Position numbers and translations under genes: made by a program. From Hemibagrus wyckioides (lineage: Eukaryota; Chordata; Actinopteri; Siluriformes; Bagridae): a stretch of DNA of 64,000 nt. Shown here in pieces: positions 26,011 through 38,900 of this stretch (its first letter is position 1; each line of letters starts with the position of its first letter). The DNA lies in contig NC_080731.1 of assembly GCF_019097595.1 (NCBI RefSeq), positions 6,825,071 to 6,889,070 of the forward strand. Reading direction: 5' to 3'. A model generated the notes under the pieces. It saw only the letters and a list, made by a program, of their open reading frames with translations. It was not told the DNA's origin and made no database searches.

Positions 26011-26569
26011 TTCAACAAGTTCTGCATGCTACAGAACACCACGCGTACGGTGATAGGGCGCTGCACTGTGCGCATGCGCGGCGCGAGTAGAGCGGCGAAG
26101 GCGGATTACGTCATTAATGTCACGTCAACGGGATAGTTAAGCTAGGATAAAAAAATAAAAATAGGAAAAGGTTATCAGTGCGTGGATGTTTATTTTAGTT
26201 CAAAACGTTGATGTTTAACTTCAGTTTAAATTAAACACCATGTGTTCGCTTTGTTTTATTCGTTAAACAATAGCTAGTGTTTACAAATGCAATGACATAA
26301 CGTTTACTTCCGGTAAGAAGTCTGCTGACATTTACATAAAACTCCTCCTCTGCATGAATATTGATCATTAAACAGAACTTTAAGCTTTTAGGACTTATTC
26401 TGGGCCTGTCTTTTTTAACTTGTTGTTTTATTCAATAAAAAAAAAATTGTTACCGGCAAAAGGTACTTCCGGGTCACGTGGCTTGTCGCTTGTGTTTACA
26501 CACGTTGTATGCTTCACAATGTATTATTTATTTCCTGTTGTGGGTCTGGTGTAGTTCTGTTGCCTGGGC
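26011..26569. promoter_or_regulatory. Divergent promoter between DPH7 and PAXX
   Basis: This 559-bp gap separates the DPH7 and PAXX start codons. Visible motifs: a CRE-like TTACGTCA at 26106, two ETS-type ACTTCCGG sites at 26306 and 26465, and an E-box CACGTG at 26475-26480 directly after the second ETS site. Local CpG density is high around 26040-26130. No TATA box is evident near either gene. The layout fits a housekeeping bidirectional promoter. Motif presence is direct; activity is inferred. Confidence 0.6.
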
Positions 26570-26849
26570 ATGGATCAGGTTGTTTCTCAGTCCAAAAGTG
26601 TCCTTTGCACTTTGACAGATAGGAAAGATCAGTCAAAATATGTCTGTTTTACACAAAATAAGGCTGCAGGCATCATCCTGGGGTGAGTTGACATTGTTTT
26701 AACACCAGGTCATTAGGTGTGTTCGTTTTAATTTCAGGTTTCAGCAGGTGTGATGTGATTTCTTCCTTAGACTGAGCAATGGTGAAGCTGTCTGGAAAGC
26801 AGACCTGTCTGAAGAAACCCTCTCACTACTTGTAAGTTACCAATCAGTC

Positions 26850-26892
<43 letters not shown>

Positions 26893-27117
26893 TTTGTTCT
26901 CTCTGGTTTTCTCGCTCTCTGTCTCGCTCTCTCTCACGTTCTCTCTTGCCCTTGTTCTCTCTTTGTGCTCGTTCTCTCTCTCTCTGTCTCACTCACACAC
27001 ACACACACACACCCACCTGTGTGAGCGGACTCACACTAAATGATTACATTTTGTATTTGCACTAATTCAACCGCTGCTACTCCCATTTTTGCACACTTCA
27101 TACTGTCACCTTCTGCT

Positions 27118-27180
<63 letters not shown>

Positions 27181-29375
27181 ACAAACATATATGTTTTAAG
27201 AAACCACTGGTTTTACAGTTTCTTGAGTTTTGCACATTCTATTTTGTTGCACATGTTTTTCGGCACTGTGTGTCCTGTACGGTCTTGTGGTGTTTTTTGT
27301 TTGTTTGTTTGTTTTTGTATTTTCTGTCTCTGCTCTGTCTTGTCTTGCATTGTTTGCACCTGCTTGCACACGTTGCACTTTATGTAGCTAGGACAAACTT
27401 TCTTTCAGTCCCTAGCTCTGTGTTGTTGTTTTTGTCATGTAGCTATATGTTGAATGTTGTCTATGTAGCACCAAGGTCCTGAAGAAACGTTTCATTTCAC
27501 TGTGTACTATATGTGTACTATTAGGTCTATATGTGGTTCATAAAAGCTTCAGAACTTGACTTGAGTTCCTCTAAGTGAGAGGTTCTCAACCTCTTTCACT
27601 GAACTCCATGCCATCACCTCGTACTGACTTAATAAGAACTATATAAATATTAAAATACTGACCAACCATGTTTTATTGAATTATTCATGGATTATTATTA
27701 TATATAATAAACTATAATCATTATAATTTACATTAAAATATCTAATATTTTTTCTTATGAAGGAACATCTATGAAACAAATCATTCTATATATCTTTTTT
27801 TTTTTGTATAATTCATATTTTCTCCTTAAGGGTATGCAATCGTTTGCACTCAGTTATGTATATTTATTAGATTTTTATTTCTGAAAGAATATAAATATTT
27901 TATATTATATTTATATTGAATTATATTTAAATATTAATAACAGTTTTAATTTTAATTTTTTTAATTTGGTTTTATTAAAATGCCCTCAACCTCAAGGATT
28001 CAAGGAAATATTATTTAGAATTTTTTTTTTCTTTAATTTAATGAGCATTTGATTAAACTCTTTTCATTTATGTAACCCGTTACATAGACCTATAACTCTA
28101 ATAGAGTCTATAAAGATTCCTGGACCACTATTATGGCTCATGATAATGAGAGTACTGATATTTGTTTTGCATGAAAAGTTTGAAGAATAGCATAATATAA
28201 TATAATATAATAATATAATAATCTTCTCTTTACTTTTCAGAAGAAGAAATTATCACTGAAATCAACAGAAGACTATGCCCTGAAATTAAAGTAAGCTTGT
28301 TTAGGTAATTAAAAGAAGCGCTATAAAACATTTGGTAGCTGATTGCTAATAATTTAATGAGCTTTTTTTTTTCCTCACACTTGGTTTGACCTGGTTGGAT
28401 TTAGGAGTGCGTGCAGGAGCGGCAGTGCGTTTGTCTCCCTGCAGGAGGATAAGGCTGTGCTTCACCTCAGCTCTGAGCCTACAGACCTCAGTGTATCTTT
28501 CTCCAAGCTAACAGATCATGAAGGAAGGACAGAGCTCAAAGATCTCCTCTTTAAGATGGCGGACATCCTAATGCAACAAGACAGTACAGGTTCGGTAGAA
28601 AACAAGTCCAAGATGACATCCACCTTATTTAATAATTCTAGTAATTCAGTTTTCAGATATTCTAGTAACTCAGATCTTGATTAGTATAGCAAGATCGAGT
28701 TAAATTTCTCGTTTAGGTTTTTTGTAGATACAGTTAACATGCTGTAAGTCAAACACTCGGCTCTATCTGAACCTAAAGCCAGATTTTGTACCCTAATAGG
28801 AGCCGCATCTTCATCAAGTCCTCTTAAAACCCCACAGAAGAAGGGCATGGGTATGTCCATCTTTTTATAAGTAACATTGAAAGATATTGAACATGTTGGC
28901 TACATGATGAATAATGACAGAATTATTATTTATATTTAGGATTTGAACCCAGGAGACAGCCCAATGCTCCAACGATTGCAGTGAAGAAACGCCTTCCAGG
29001 GGATTCACTCATCAACCCAGGATCGAAAAGGTGATTTGGATGAACACACGCATTTAGAGCGTCTGTTTAAACGAATGTTCAAATGAACATTTTAGACCCT
29101 TAAACTTTTGGGTAGGGTTTCTAAGCTGATTAGTATGTGGATAGGAATCGTGTAGTAAACAGTGGCATGTCTGAATTGTCTGTACTTTGTGAATGGGTGT
29201 GTGTTTGTGTCCTGCGATGGTTGGCTCCAGCGTGTGTCCCCCTCCTTGTCCCCTGAGATAGGCTTATAATAATAATAAAAAGTGCTATTACAATAGTGCA
29301 TTGAGAATACTCTCGTTTTTTTGCAGGAAGCGCTCTGCTACAGGAGTGGCTTTTGACGATGGAGACGAGACATGA
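26570..29375 (+). CDS. PAXX: PAXX, XRCC4/XLF-like non-homologous end-joining factor
   Basis: Nuclear scaffold protein that binds Ku at DNA double-strand breaks and supports end joining with XLF and XRCC4. Seven exons: 26570-26682, 26771-26831, 28241-28290, 28405-28589, 28800-28850, 28940-29030, 29327-29375; 600 nt, 199 aa (human 204). Seen: N-terminal head domain with KYVCFTQNK, NGEAVWKADLSEETL and SAFVSLQEDKAVLHLS (about residues 1-115), a short helical stretch DLLFKMADILMQQ, a low-complexity linker, and the Ku-binding tail with PGDSLINPGSKRKR then GVAFDDGDET, closely matching human SLINPG...GVDFDET. Phases agree at all junctions. The exon 4 donor (CAG|GTTCGG) is weak. A polyadenylation signal AATAAA is at 29539-29544. 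The gene is divergent from DPH7 and convergent with ABCA2. Confidence 0.94.
26849..27180. repeat. CT, CA, TA and TG microsatellite cluster in PAXX intron 2
   Basis: (CT)n at 26849-26889, interrupted CT-rich sequence to 26990, (CA)n at about 26993-27012, then (TA)n(TG)n at 27118-27178. It starts only 17 bp after PAXX exon 2. Confidence 0.9.
29190..29275 (+). repeat. Short SINE core fragment in PAXX intron 6
   Basis: GTGTGTTTGTGTCCTGCGAT, GGTTGGCTCCAGCGTGTGTC and CCTGAGATAGGCT match the SINE core seen at 5700 and 34525. Confidence 0.55.
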
Positions 29376-31616
29376 ACCTCCTGATCCTGACGCTAACGTG
29401 GCTGCAAATGTTCCTGTTTTAATCCAACACAAATCAATGCAATGACTACAACTGGCTGTTTTTAACGACCGAACCAATTATCAAGCATGATTTTTAATCT
29501 TCAAGCATGAATTTTATTTTATTTTTTTTATCCTTAGAAATAAATACACTATTTTTTAAAACTATATAACGTGTGTGTTTTCTTTTTAAACATTTTCCAA
29601 GACAAAGGAAACACAGTTCAACACGTTGTTGTTGTTTGTTTGTTTTTAATTTCCTGTTCATATTAAAAACACCTGAACAGCTCAATCACAAGAATAAGGA
29701 AATAAGGTAAATCATCAGAAACGAGCTCGAAAGGCGAATCGGTCTGTTACAAGTCAGTGAGAAATAGGAATTTTTTTACAGCATGGAAAAAAAAAAAAAT
29801 CCACACACGATTTCTATCCATGAATTATGCACTTAATTAAATGACGCTTGAAAGTATTTGCTCCCGAGTAAAAACGAAATCTTAACCCAAACAGCTTCGT
29901 TGAACGCCCGTCTTTTGTTTGCTGGTGTCTTAATAGTAACATGACTTCCGGGTGAAGTAGGATTAAATCGGCGCATTTGAACACGTGACCCTTATTTACA
30001 ACAACAGTAGCAAAGATGCAATTAACTCACATTTTTAGTTCATACATCGAAAAAAATATGCTTCATTTTTCCCTTTGGTCATATCACATGAAAAATAAAA
30101 CACAAGGGGGTCATCCTTATGTGCCTATAACATAGCGATTTCTTTGCTTTCGGTCGTTTTTATATTCGGTCTGCTTAAAATAGAGAACGTTGCTTTGTTT
30201 TGTTTTTGTTTTTGTTGATTTTTTTTGGTCACAGACCTAGCGTTATGCTAAAGCGAGAGCACTGAACAGAGTTAAACACTCGACACACTATAGCACAGCT
30301 CTGTACAGCTTCCACTGACTACAATCCTGCACAAACCAGGACATAACATTTTTTTTGTTGTTGTTGTTTTCATATCTTTAGCACACAAATACAGTGCAAA
30401 AATAATAAGAAAATGCATCACAGGGCTTGGGGGGAGGGGCTATAAATAAATACATCACGTGATCTGCAACAAACGAAAGAAATAAATCTCCTGAAATCTA
30501 TCCGTTGTTAAGAGTGAATCAGAAGTTCGCCTTTGGCTTCACAGTGAATGCAAAACAGTTTAACGATTAAATGTCTGTCTCTCAAACGTACGCGTTACCA
30601 TTAAAAACAAACGAGAATAACGCAATTCTACGTCTTTGCGATGACCGTCATAGGCTGTAATTACACAACGGACATTCAAAGGAAAATATACAAAGTGCTC
30701 CGTCCGTCAGAGAAAATAGCGAATTCAGGAAAACGACGCTTCACTGAGGCACCGATCTGTGCAAGAAAAACATCTTCATGCCATTTACATTCACGAAACG
30801 TTCACATTCCACACCTTATTCGGATCGTCCAACCCGACAAAATTGTCAGGAATGGTTCACACCAGTTTGATGCCCGACTTCAAACCAGTTTGTATCGATA
30901 AACGTCTCCTGCATTGGTTTGTACGTCGGGAATTGTACCACTTTTAATATACGACATAAGCCTTAAAACATTTCAATCAGTAAAATATAGGACGTACTTT
31001 AACTGTACCACAGGCTTGAATATATAGCATGCTCTCAAGGCAGGTTCAACAAAGGGTAGATTTTACAATTAAAAAACAAAACAAAACAAAAAACAGCGTT
31101 TTAAGCTGCAAAACTTATCAGTCGTAAAAATTAACAGGGTACAAAGGTGGAACCCCGAACGGTGGTCGTTATCAGGGATGATATGTTATTTCATGACATC
31201 AACAGCTGTATAGCGCTAGTTCAGAACAGCATGAACCTTTATTTTATTTTATTTTAATTTTTTTTTAAGTCCTTTTAATTGTGTTTTAAAAATCTGACTG
31301 TGTATCCGTTTAATAACCGGGTTTGATCCCGTCCCATACGAGGGATTTCCACCATAATGATTTCTCCCAAAACGCAAAATCGCTCTATATAGCAGCAGCG
31401 CTTCTGAGGCTCTGATGAGGAACCCTGTAGTATTCAGTAAGCTCCAGCACCACGGCGCACACGGATAAACAGCACGGCTCTTCTTTAAGGCCAGACAGAT
31501 GGACCCGCGGAGAAAGGAGATTAGGAACATCTTCCCTTGGTCAGATGAAAGTCTTTACTTGAGGCTGTGTTTTGTTTTGTTTTTTTGTTCACGTTTCTGT
31601 GAAGGAGGTCGCTGTT
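29376..31616. other. Convergent 3' UTRs of PAXX and ABCA2
   Basis: PAXX ends with AATAAA at 29539. Minus-strand AATAAA candidates for ABCA2 are at 31238-31243, which would give a UTR of about 380 nt, and at 29514-29519, which would overlap PAXX tail to tail. No open frame of interest and no CLIC3-like exon is seen. Confidence 0.55.
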
Positions 31617-32019
31617 TCAGCAAAGAGTATCTGTGTTAAAGGACAACTGCACCTGAAGAATAAACAAAAAAGGAAAGTTAAAAAACTGTTAAGTACCTAA
31701 TTATTATTATATGTATTGTAAATAAGGAATGAACACAGTGAGGTGTGCTGTTATGTGCTGTTGCTATGACCACAGCAGATTGTCAACGATTAAAAATGTG
31801 TTATTTATTAAAGAAGGACAGCCATTTATAGTAACATTTGCTGTTATGGGGATGTTCACAAAAAAAGTGTATACATTACACCTCAAATAAATAAACTCAA
31901 ATACGGAGGAGCTTGCAGTTTTAGAGTAGATTTACATAAAAAAAAATCTAAAATTATGTTTCCAAATATAATAGATAATGTAAAAAAAAAATGTAATAAT
32001 AAAAATAATAACAATAATA

Positions 32020-32063
<44 letters not shown>

Positions 32064-34921
32064 TTTAAAAGGTTGCATTGCAAAAAGTAAAAATCAAGCG
32101 TTTTTGGCCACAAAACAAAAAAATAAAAAATCCTGGAGGAACTGATAAACACCTTTAAAACAGTTGTTTTCTTAACAGCCTCTTAATCTTCTCTCTCTTT
32201 ATATTAAAAATGTAATTAAATAAAAGTTATATATAACATTATTCCAAAATTTGTGTCTTTTGAAACCAACACATATTTGACCTGAGTATAAAAGAAAAAT
32301 GGGACTTTCAAAAAAATATATTTTATTATTATTATTATTATATATTATTATAATTATTATTGTATACTTGTAAACATTTTAGTCTTTTCCTCTCATGGAC
32401 AATCCATTTACTTTTTAATAAAAGTAAAAGTAAAATCTAAAAGAATCTGGAGAGACATCTTAACAATGTGTGTATGAAAAGTTTATAAAGCTGTAAAAGC
32501 AGCTTGTCACGTGAGCAAGAAATGAAGAAAAGTGTCAACTCTCCTGCCCTGACACTGGAGACTCCGTCCATAAACGTTAACTAAGAAAATAACAAGGTTT
32601 TTGATTTGTTTGTTATAAAGTTTAGAATATGTACAGTAAATCATCTGCCATACAAGTCCCTGTGTATTCAGCTGATTCTGAAGAAATAGAAATGTTAAAG
32701 ATAATGCACTAGTATTAGCCTGTTAATAAAACCTGTGATTTAAATTACAGCCGGAAAACCAGTCAGAAATGCTATTATAGAAACTTCTGAACTTTATATA
32801 AGTAAAAGAAAGAGCAGGAATGTTTATCAAACACATGAGTACAAACCACAGGAAAGTGAATAATAATGAAAAAGTTGTGATAAATTTTATTCAACTCTGC
32901 ATGTGGGCCTTTGTGGTTTGTGCTCCCACTCAGTGGAGCAAATATTATATTTATAATGTTTACATCCCACACTAAAAGAAGTTTGGGTGAATGATGTAAA
33001 AGCTGCTTTATTCCAACTACCACTGAAAAGAAATATTTTTGCAAAAAGATATATTTTAAAAACAGATCTCCTATGAGAGTCCTCATATAGAAGAGAAATA
33101 TGTTGTGGTGATGGTAATGTTGCATACAGCGTATTTGTATAACATTAATTCGAATACACATCATGTGCTTCATCTCACCCTCTCTTCTTCGAAGCTGATG
33201 AGCCCTTCATCATCATCACTCTCCAGCTCCTCGGGCTCGTCACTGACCAGCGCGCTCAGCTCGGTGTTGGTCGTTCGGGGCAGCAGGATTCTCAGCAGGC
33301 GCTGCAGGGGCGACTCGCTGCTTTTCTTCGGCGAGCTTTCCTGCTGCTCCAGGTTGTCACTTTGCTTTTTGGCAAAGTTCACAAAGACCTAGAACAAATT
33401 TATAGAGCTGTATTTTAATCCTGATGAACTTAAGTGCTCAAGATGTGGATAAGGAGTGACACAAAAAATATATATAACAATACTTGACCTTTGCATGGCA
33501 TTCTATTATACTATCAAAACATACACTACCGCTCCAAAGTTTGGGAAAGGAAACACAAACGAAATTAGTCTGAATAGAAAATATAGCAGAATTAGTTCGA
33601 AATAATGATTTTGATGGAAATGATGAATGTTTTCTTCACACTTTGCCTCAGCAATTACAGCCTGGGCATTCTAGCTGTCAATTTCTCAAGATAATCTGAT
33701 GAGATTTCACCCCATGCTTCCTGGAGCATCTCCCACAAGATGGATTGGTTTGATGGAGTCCCAAACTTTTGAGCGCTAGTGTATAAGCTTGCTAACAAGT
33801 TTAATGTCTAAAAAAATGATTTATCGTTAATCAGTGCAGAACCGCTTCCAGAGTTTGTCAATATTGTTTCCAAAGCTAAATATTTTGTACAAAAATAAAT
33901 AATTGTATAGTGTTTCTACAGTATAGTAGGAATAAATGTATCTATTCACATGCAACCCTTTACTTCTCATCATCTACTACATCTCACCTGTACTTCACTG
34001 AAATTTACTAAAAGTGAAATCAGTAAAAGATTATAAGACTATAAGAACCGGAAGCAGTTATCAGATATATTCAATCAAATCCAAACATACAAAAGGAAAA
34101 ACTTTAAATACAGAACTTAAAAAACAAAATATCAATAGAAATGTTCCAAGTGCATCACACACAAATATAGAGGCAAAGATGTGAGAGATCACCTTGTGTT
34201 TGTTAACAAAGCAATGCTAATCATGTAAACGAACACGTCTAAGGATCTCTCCCTTAAATGTAAATGTCCTGTGAATAATGTTACATTTTGCTAAAAATAA
34301 AGTCTTAATTCCCCTTATGTATGGATACTCCTGGGACGCGCTGTAGTTATGTATTAAATTTTTGTTTGCACTCATGCTATTTATCATATTATTGCATTGT
34401 ACAGATGTGGATGCTGTTTATCACAGTTACCCTGTTGCACATCAATCACCTTCCCTGGGGTTAATACTCCATTACTGTACTGACACTTTCACATTTACTC
34501 AGAGGACTTGCATTGAGAAGACTATCCATCCATACATTTTCTATACCCGCTTTATTCCTAATTAGGGCCACGGGGATCTGCTCGAGCCTATCCCAGCACA
34601 CATTGGGCGAAAGGCAGGGGTACACCCTGGACAGGTCGCCTGTCCATCACATATATATAGAGAGACAACCACATACTCTCACACTCACTCCTATGGGCAA
34701 TTTAGAATTACCAATCAACCTAATGTACATGTTTTTGGACACACAGGCATGGGGAGAACATGCAAACTCCACACAGAAAGGCCCCTGCCTGTTCGAACGC
34801 AGGATTCGAACCCAGGACCTTCTTGCTGTGAGGCAACACTGCTAACCACTAAGCACACACGTGCTGCCCCAAGAAGACTATATTTACTTTATACTCAATA
34901 GTATATTTTATCATTATTTTA

Positions 34922-34986
<65 letters not shown>

Positions 34987-35775
34987 ACAGAATGATTAAA
35001 TACTTGTGTTAGAGAAGAAAAGCCAAGCCGCTCACGTTATCCAGGGTGGTCTGGCTGACGGAGTAATCCTCGATGCTCAGCACCTCCACCACCTGCTCCA
35101 TCTTACTGAACACCTGAGCCAAAGAGATATTCTCTGACTTCAGCTGGTACTGGATCTTAGTGTGGTGTCTCTCCTGTGAGGCGAGAGAGCAAAAAACCTG
35201 TTACAAACCAATTACTGCAAACTAAGCAGATATACACTCCACACCATGTAGGATTATTATTAATGACATCCTGGTTGCACAAAAGCCCACAATAGCACTG
35301 GACTGTTGTGAGAAAATCACTGTTATTATGAATGAAATTAAATGAAGTCCATATGCAAAATAGTAGGCAAGTCCTGAAGTGGCCAGATAAACTCACACAC
35401 CTGACTGACCATTCCTAGCTGAAAGTGATGCAAGTAAGCAGTCACTCTGAGACAGCAGGGGAAACCACGAGAATACAATATTTAAAGAAATTAATTCAAC
35501 TAACTAACAAGATTAGAAACAAATGTTATTATTATTATTGTTGTTGTTGTTGTTGTTGTTGATGATGATGATGATGATGTACACACCCATCTGGGCCATT
35601 TCTGGACAGTAGTAGTATAAGCAGTTCTACCACCAGAGGGCCCCATAAGAACAGATGACAAACGGACAGACAGACAGACAGAAAGAGAAAAAAGAAAGAG
35701 AGAGAGAGAGAGAGACAGACAGGCAGGCAGGCAGGCAAGTAGGTAGGTAGGTAGGTAGGTAGGTAGGTAGGTAGG

Positions 35776-35830
<55 letters not shown>

Positions 35831-35870
35831 GTAAACAGCTTCTGATTATTATTATTAGTAGTAGTAGTAA

Positions 35871-35902
<32 letters not shown>

Positions 35903-38900
35903 ATAGTAGCAATAGTAGTAGTAATAGTAGTAGTAGTAGAAGTAGTAGTAGTAATAGTAGAGGTAGTAGAAGTAGTAGTAGTAGTAATACTAGTAGTAGT
36001 AGTAGTAGTAGTAATAGTAGAGGTAGTAGTAGTAGTAGTAGATGTAGTAGTAGTAGTAGTAATAGTAGAGGTAGTAGAAGTAGTAGTAGTAGTAGTAGAC
36101 GTAGAAGTAGTAGTAGTAGTAGACGTAGTAGTAGTAGTAGAAGTAGTAGTAGTAGTAATACTAGTAGTAGTAGTAGTAGTAGTAATAGTAGCGGTAGTAG
36201 TAGTAGTAGTAGTAGTAGATGTAGTAGTAGTAGAAGTAATAGTAGAGGTAGTAGAAGTAGTAGTAGTAGTAGTAGTAGACGTAGAAGTAGTAGTAGTAGT
36301 AATACTAGTAGTAGTAGTAATAGTAGTAGTAGATGTAGTAGTAGTAGTAATAGTAGAGGTAGTAGAAGTAGTAGTAGTAGTAGACGTAGTAGTAGTAGTA
36401 GACGTAGTAGTAGTAGTAGTAGTAGAAGTAGTAGTAGTAGTAATACTAGTAGTAGTAGTAATAGTAGTAGTAGTAGATTGAGGCACATGGTAGATCAGTG
36501 GTTAAAGTGCTTATTGGAAGGTTTTAAGCTCAAATACCAGGACCACCAAACTGCCGCTGCTGACCCATTAACTGCTTAGTTGTATAAAGGAGATAAAGAT
36601 AAGTGGCTCCAGATAAAGGCACCTGCCAAATGTAAATGTAGTAGTAGTATTATTTCAGCTACTAGGAGGAAACATTTATATGAAGCCCGTATCGACGTGT
36701 TCGAGAAATCTTACACATCTGTTGTGGGTTGTGTGGATGATGCATTATAGCATCACTATAGCACGACTTTAATGCTGAGAACTGAAAGGCTCTATAAACA
36801 ACCAAAAGGGTCCATAAAACTCCACGAGAACTACAAATCCTGACTGTGAATCTATCTCACTTTAGGATTATTGCTGTAATAAGGAAACGTAATAAAAACG
36901 GAAAGATTTTTCCGCCCAATTTTATTTTGTTGGCAGTTTATAGCTTCACACCAGCGTGACGTAAATCGAGAGCTTTGAAGAAACAACAGAAACATATGTA
37001 TTAATAGTAACAATATAGTAAATATGAACAAGTGGTAATTATATAAAAAATAAAAGCCTTGCCTTTAAGATAGCCTCGGGAAAGTTCCTGTTAAAGAAGC
37101 GGATCACTTCCTTCACGCTAGCGGTCGTCTTGGTGCGCACCGTGATCATGTAACCGTCACCAAACCTGTGGAGGTGAGATCAAATGCCTCAGAGACTCAG
37201 GCTGGACATAGAAACCAGCGAGAATTAATTAATTAACTGATTATATTTGCTGTGTTCGTTAAACTACAGGCGAGCACACCTTTAACACGAGACAAACCTA
37301 CATTTAAGACTTTTAATGCAAGCTAAACTTGACAAGCATTCCTTCATTATTATGTGATATTACCACTATGACACACAAACACTTCAAATTTTTTGCCATG
37401 AGGTCATCCCTTATCATATGTGGTCGCTACTTTCTGTCAAGTTAGATAAGTATACAGATCTTTAGAAATAAATAAAAAAATACTGTATGTAGCTGGACCC
37501 TTTTTATTTTATATCTAAATGTTTAAATAAAAATGAATGTGAGGGAGTAGAATCTTTTGCACTCCTCAGTCCTCACCTGTTCTTGAGATGCTGAATGCTG
37601 CCCAGACACTTGAACCTTCCATTAACCATGATTCCCAGGCGAGTGCACAACGCCTCGCACTCCTCCATACTGCAAAGGACAAATCATCTTCATCTTAGCA
37701 CTTAAAAAGCAACAAACAAATAAATAAATAAATACATCCATTTTCAAAATTGCTTAAACTACACAGGATCCCAGGAAAACTGAAGAGTATTCCCAGGGTA
37801 CTCAGAGGCACAAGGAAGGGGACACCCTGGACTCCAACCCTTCCCAGGGCAACCCTTTCCAGTTGGACTGGAGGAAAAAACCCCAAAGAATGAGGAGAAC
37901 ATGCAAACTCCACCCAGTTTAGACAAAGCTGGGATTTGAACTCCGGAGACGTGAGGAAAATGTGTTAACTTTAAAAGAAAATGAGAGAAATTCAGAAAGA
38001 AAGAAAGAAAGATAGAAAGCATTATCATCACCTGTGTGATGTCAGCACCACCGATCGTCCCGTCTTGATGATGTCGAGGATAAGGTTCCAGAGGAAGCGG
38101 CGAGCTTTCGGGTCCATGCCGGTAGTGGGTTCATCCTGTGGGAAACAGCAGAGGAAATGATCAGGGACAAAGCTCTCTTATTTCAGAGGATAAGGATTAG
38201 AGAAAGCGGAAGAGGAGTTCCAACCAGGAAAATCAGGGACGGGTATCCGATGAGAGCGATAGCCGTGGACAGCTTGCGTTTGTTTCCTCCGCTGTACGTG
38301 CCGGCCGGCTTGTCTGCGTACTTCGAGAGCTGGAGCTTCTCCAGGGCCCATTGCACCACCTGAGGGGTGAGACAGAGGGGGGCAGAGAGGAGAAGGTATA
38401 TGACAGGATGAAACGAATAAAGCTTGATTAGCACTAAACTGCAGTTTAAATGCACGTTCAGCTGAAACAGCTGTTAAACGAAGTACTTGCTTTTTCTGAG
38501 TGCTTCATTTTCCAAGTTGTTTCCAACAAATCTACAAATTAGGTTTTCCTGTGTGCATGTGGTTTATTCTAAGAGTTTCTACACACTCAAAAAATGTCAT
38601 ATGATACACATTTATTGTATAATTATTTTGTATTTTTTTAATTTGTACATTATGTATTTTTTTGTTTTTTTAAATATTTATAATTATATTTATATTTATA
38701 TTTATAATTTAAATTATATAAATATAAAATACATAAAAATATATCAATTTTATATTTAAAATTTATTTTAAATTTTTTAATGATTTCTTATTGTCATTTA
38801 GACATTTAGAATTTATTATTAAATAAATAAGCATTAAGGATAAATACAATTTTGTTTACAAAATGAACACAAAATATTTTTTTTAAGAAAAGCTGAATGA

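Noticed and set aside
27040..27482. Cysteine-rich frames of about 115 codons in PAXX intron 2
   Set aside because: They arise from the TG microsatellite and T-rich flanks, with no conservation I can recognise.
34780..34866. Possible tRNA gene
   Set aside because: Box A and B are present, but the sequence continues into a SINE body and cannot fold as a complete tRNA.
35500..36488. Open frames of 317 and 328 codons on the minus strand (poly-Leu and poly-Thr/Ser)
   Set aside because: They are translations of the AGT, TAGA and TTG arrays in an ABCA2 intron; no conserved domain and open in more than one frame.
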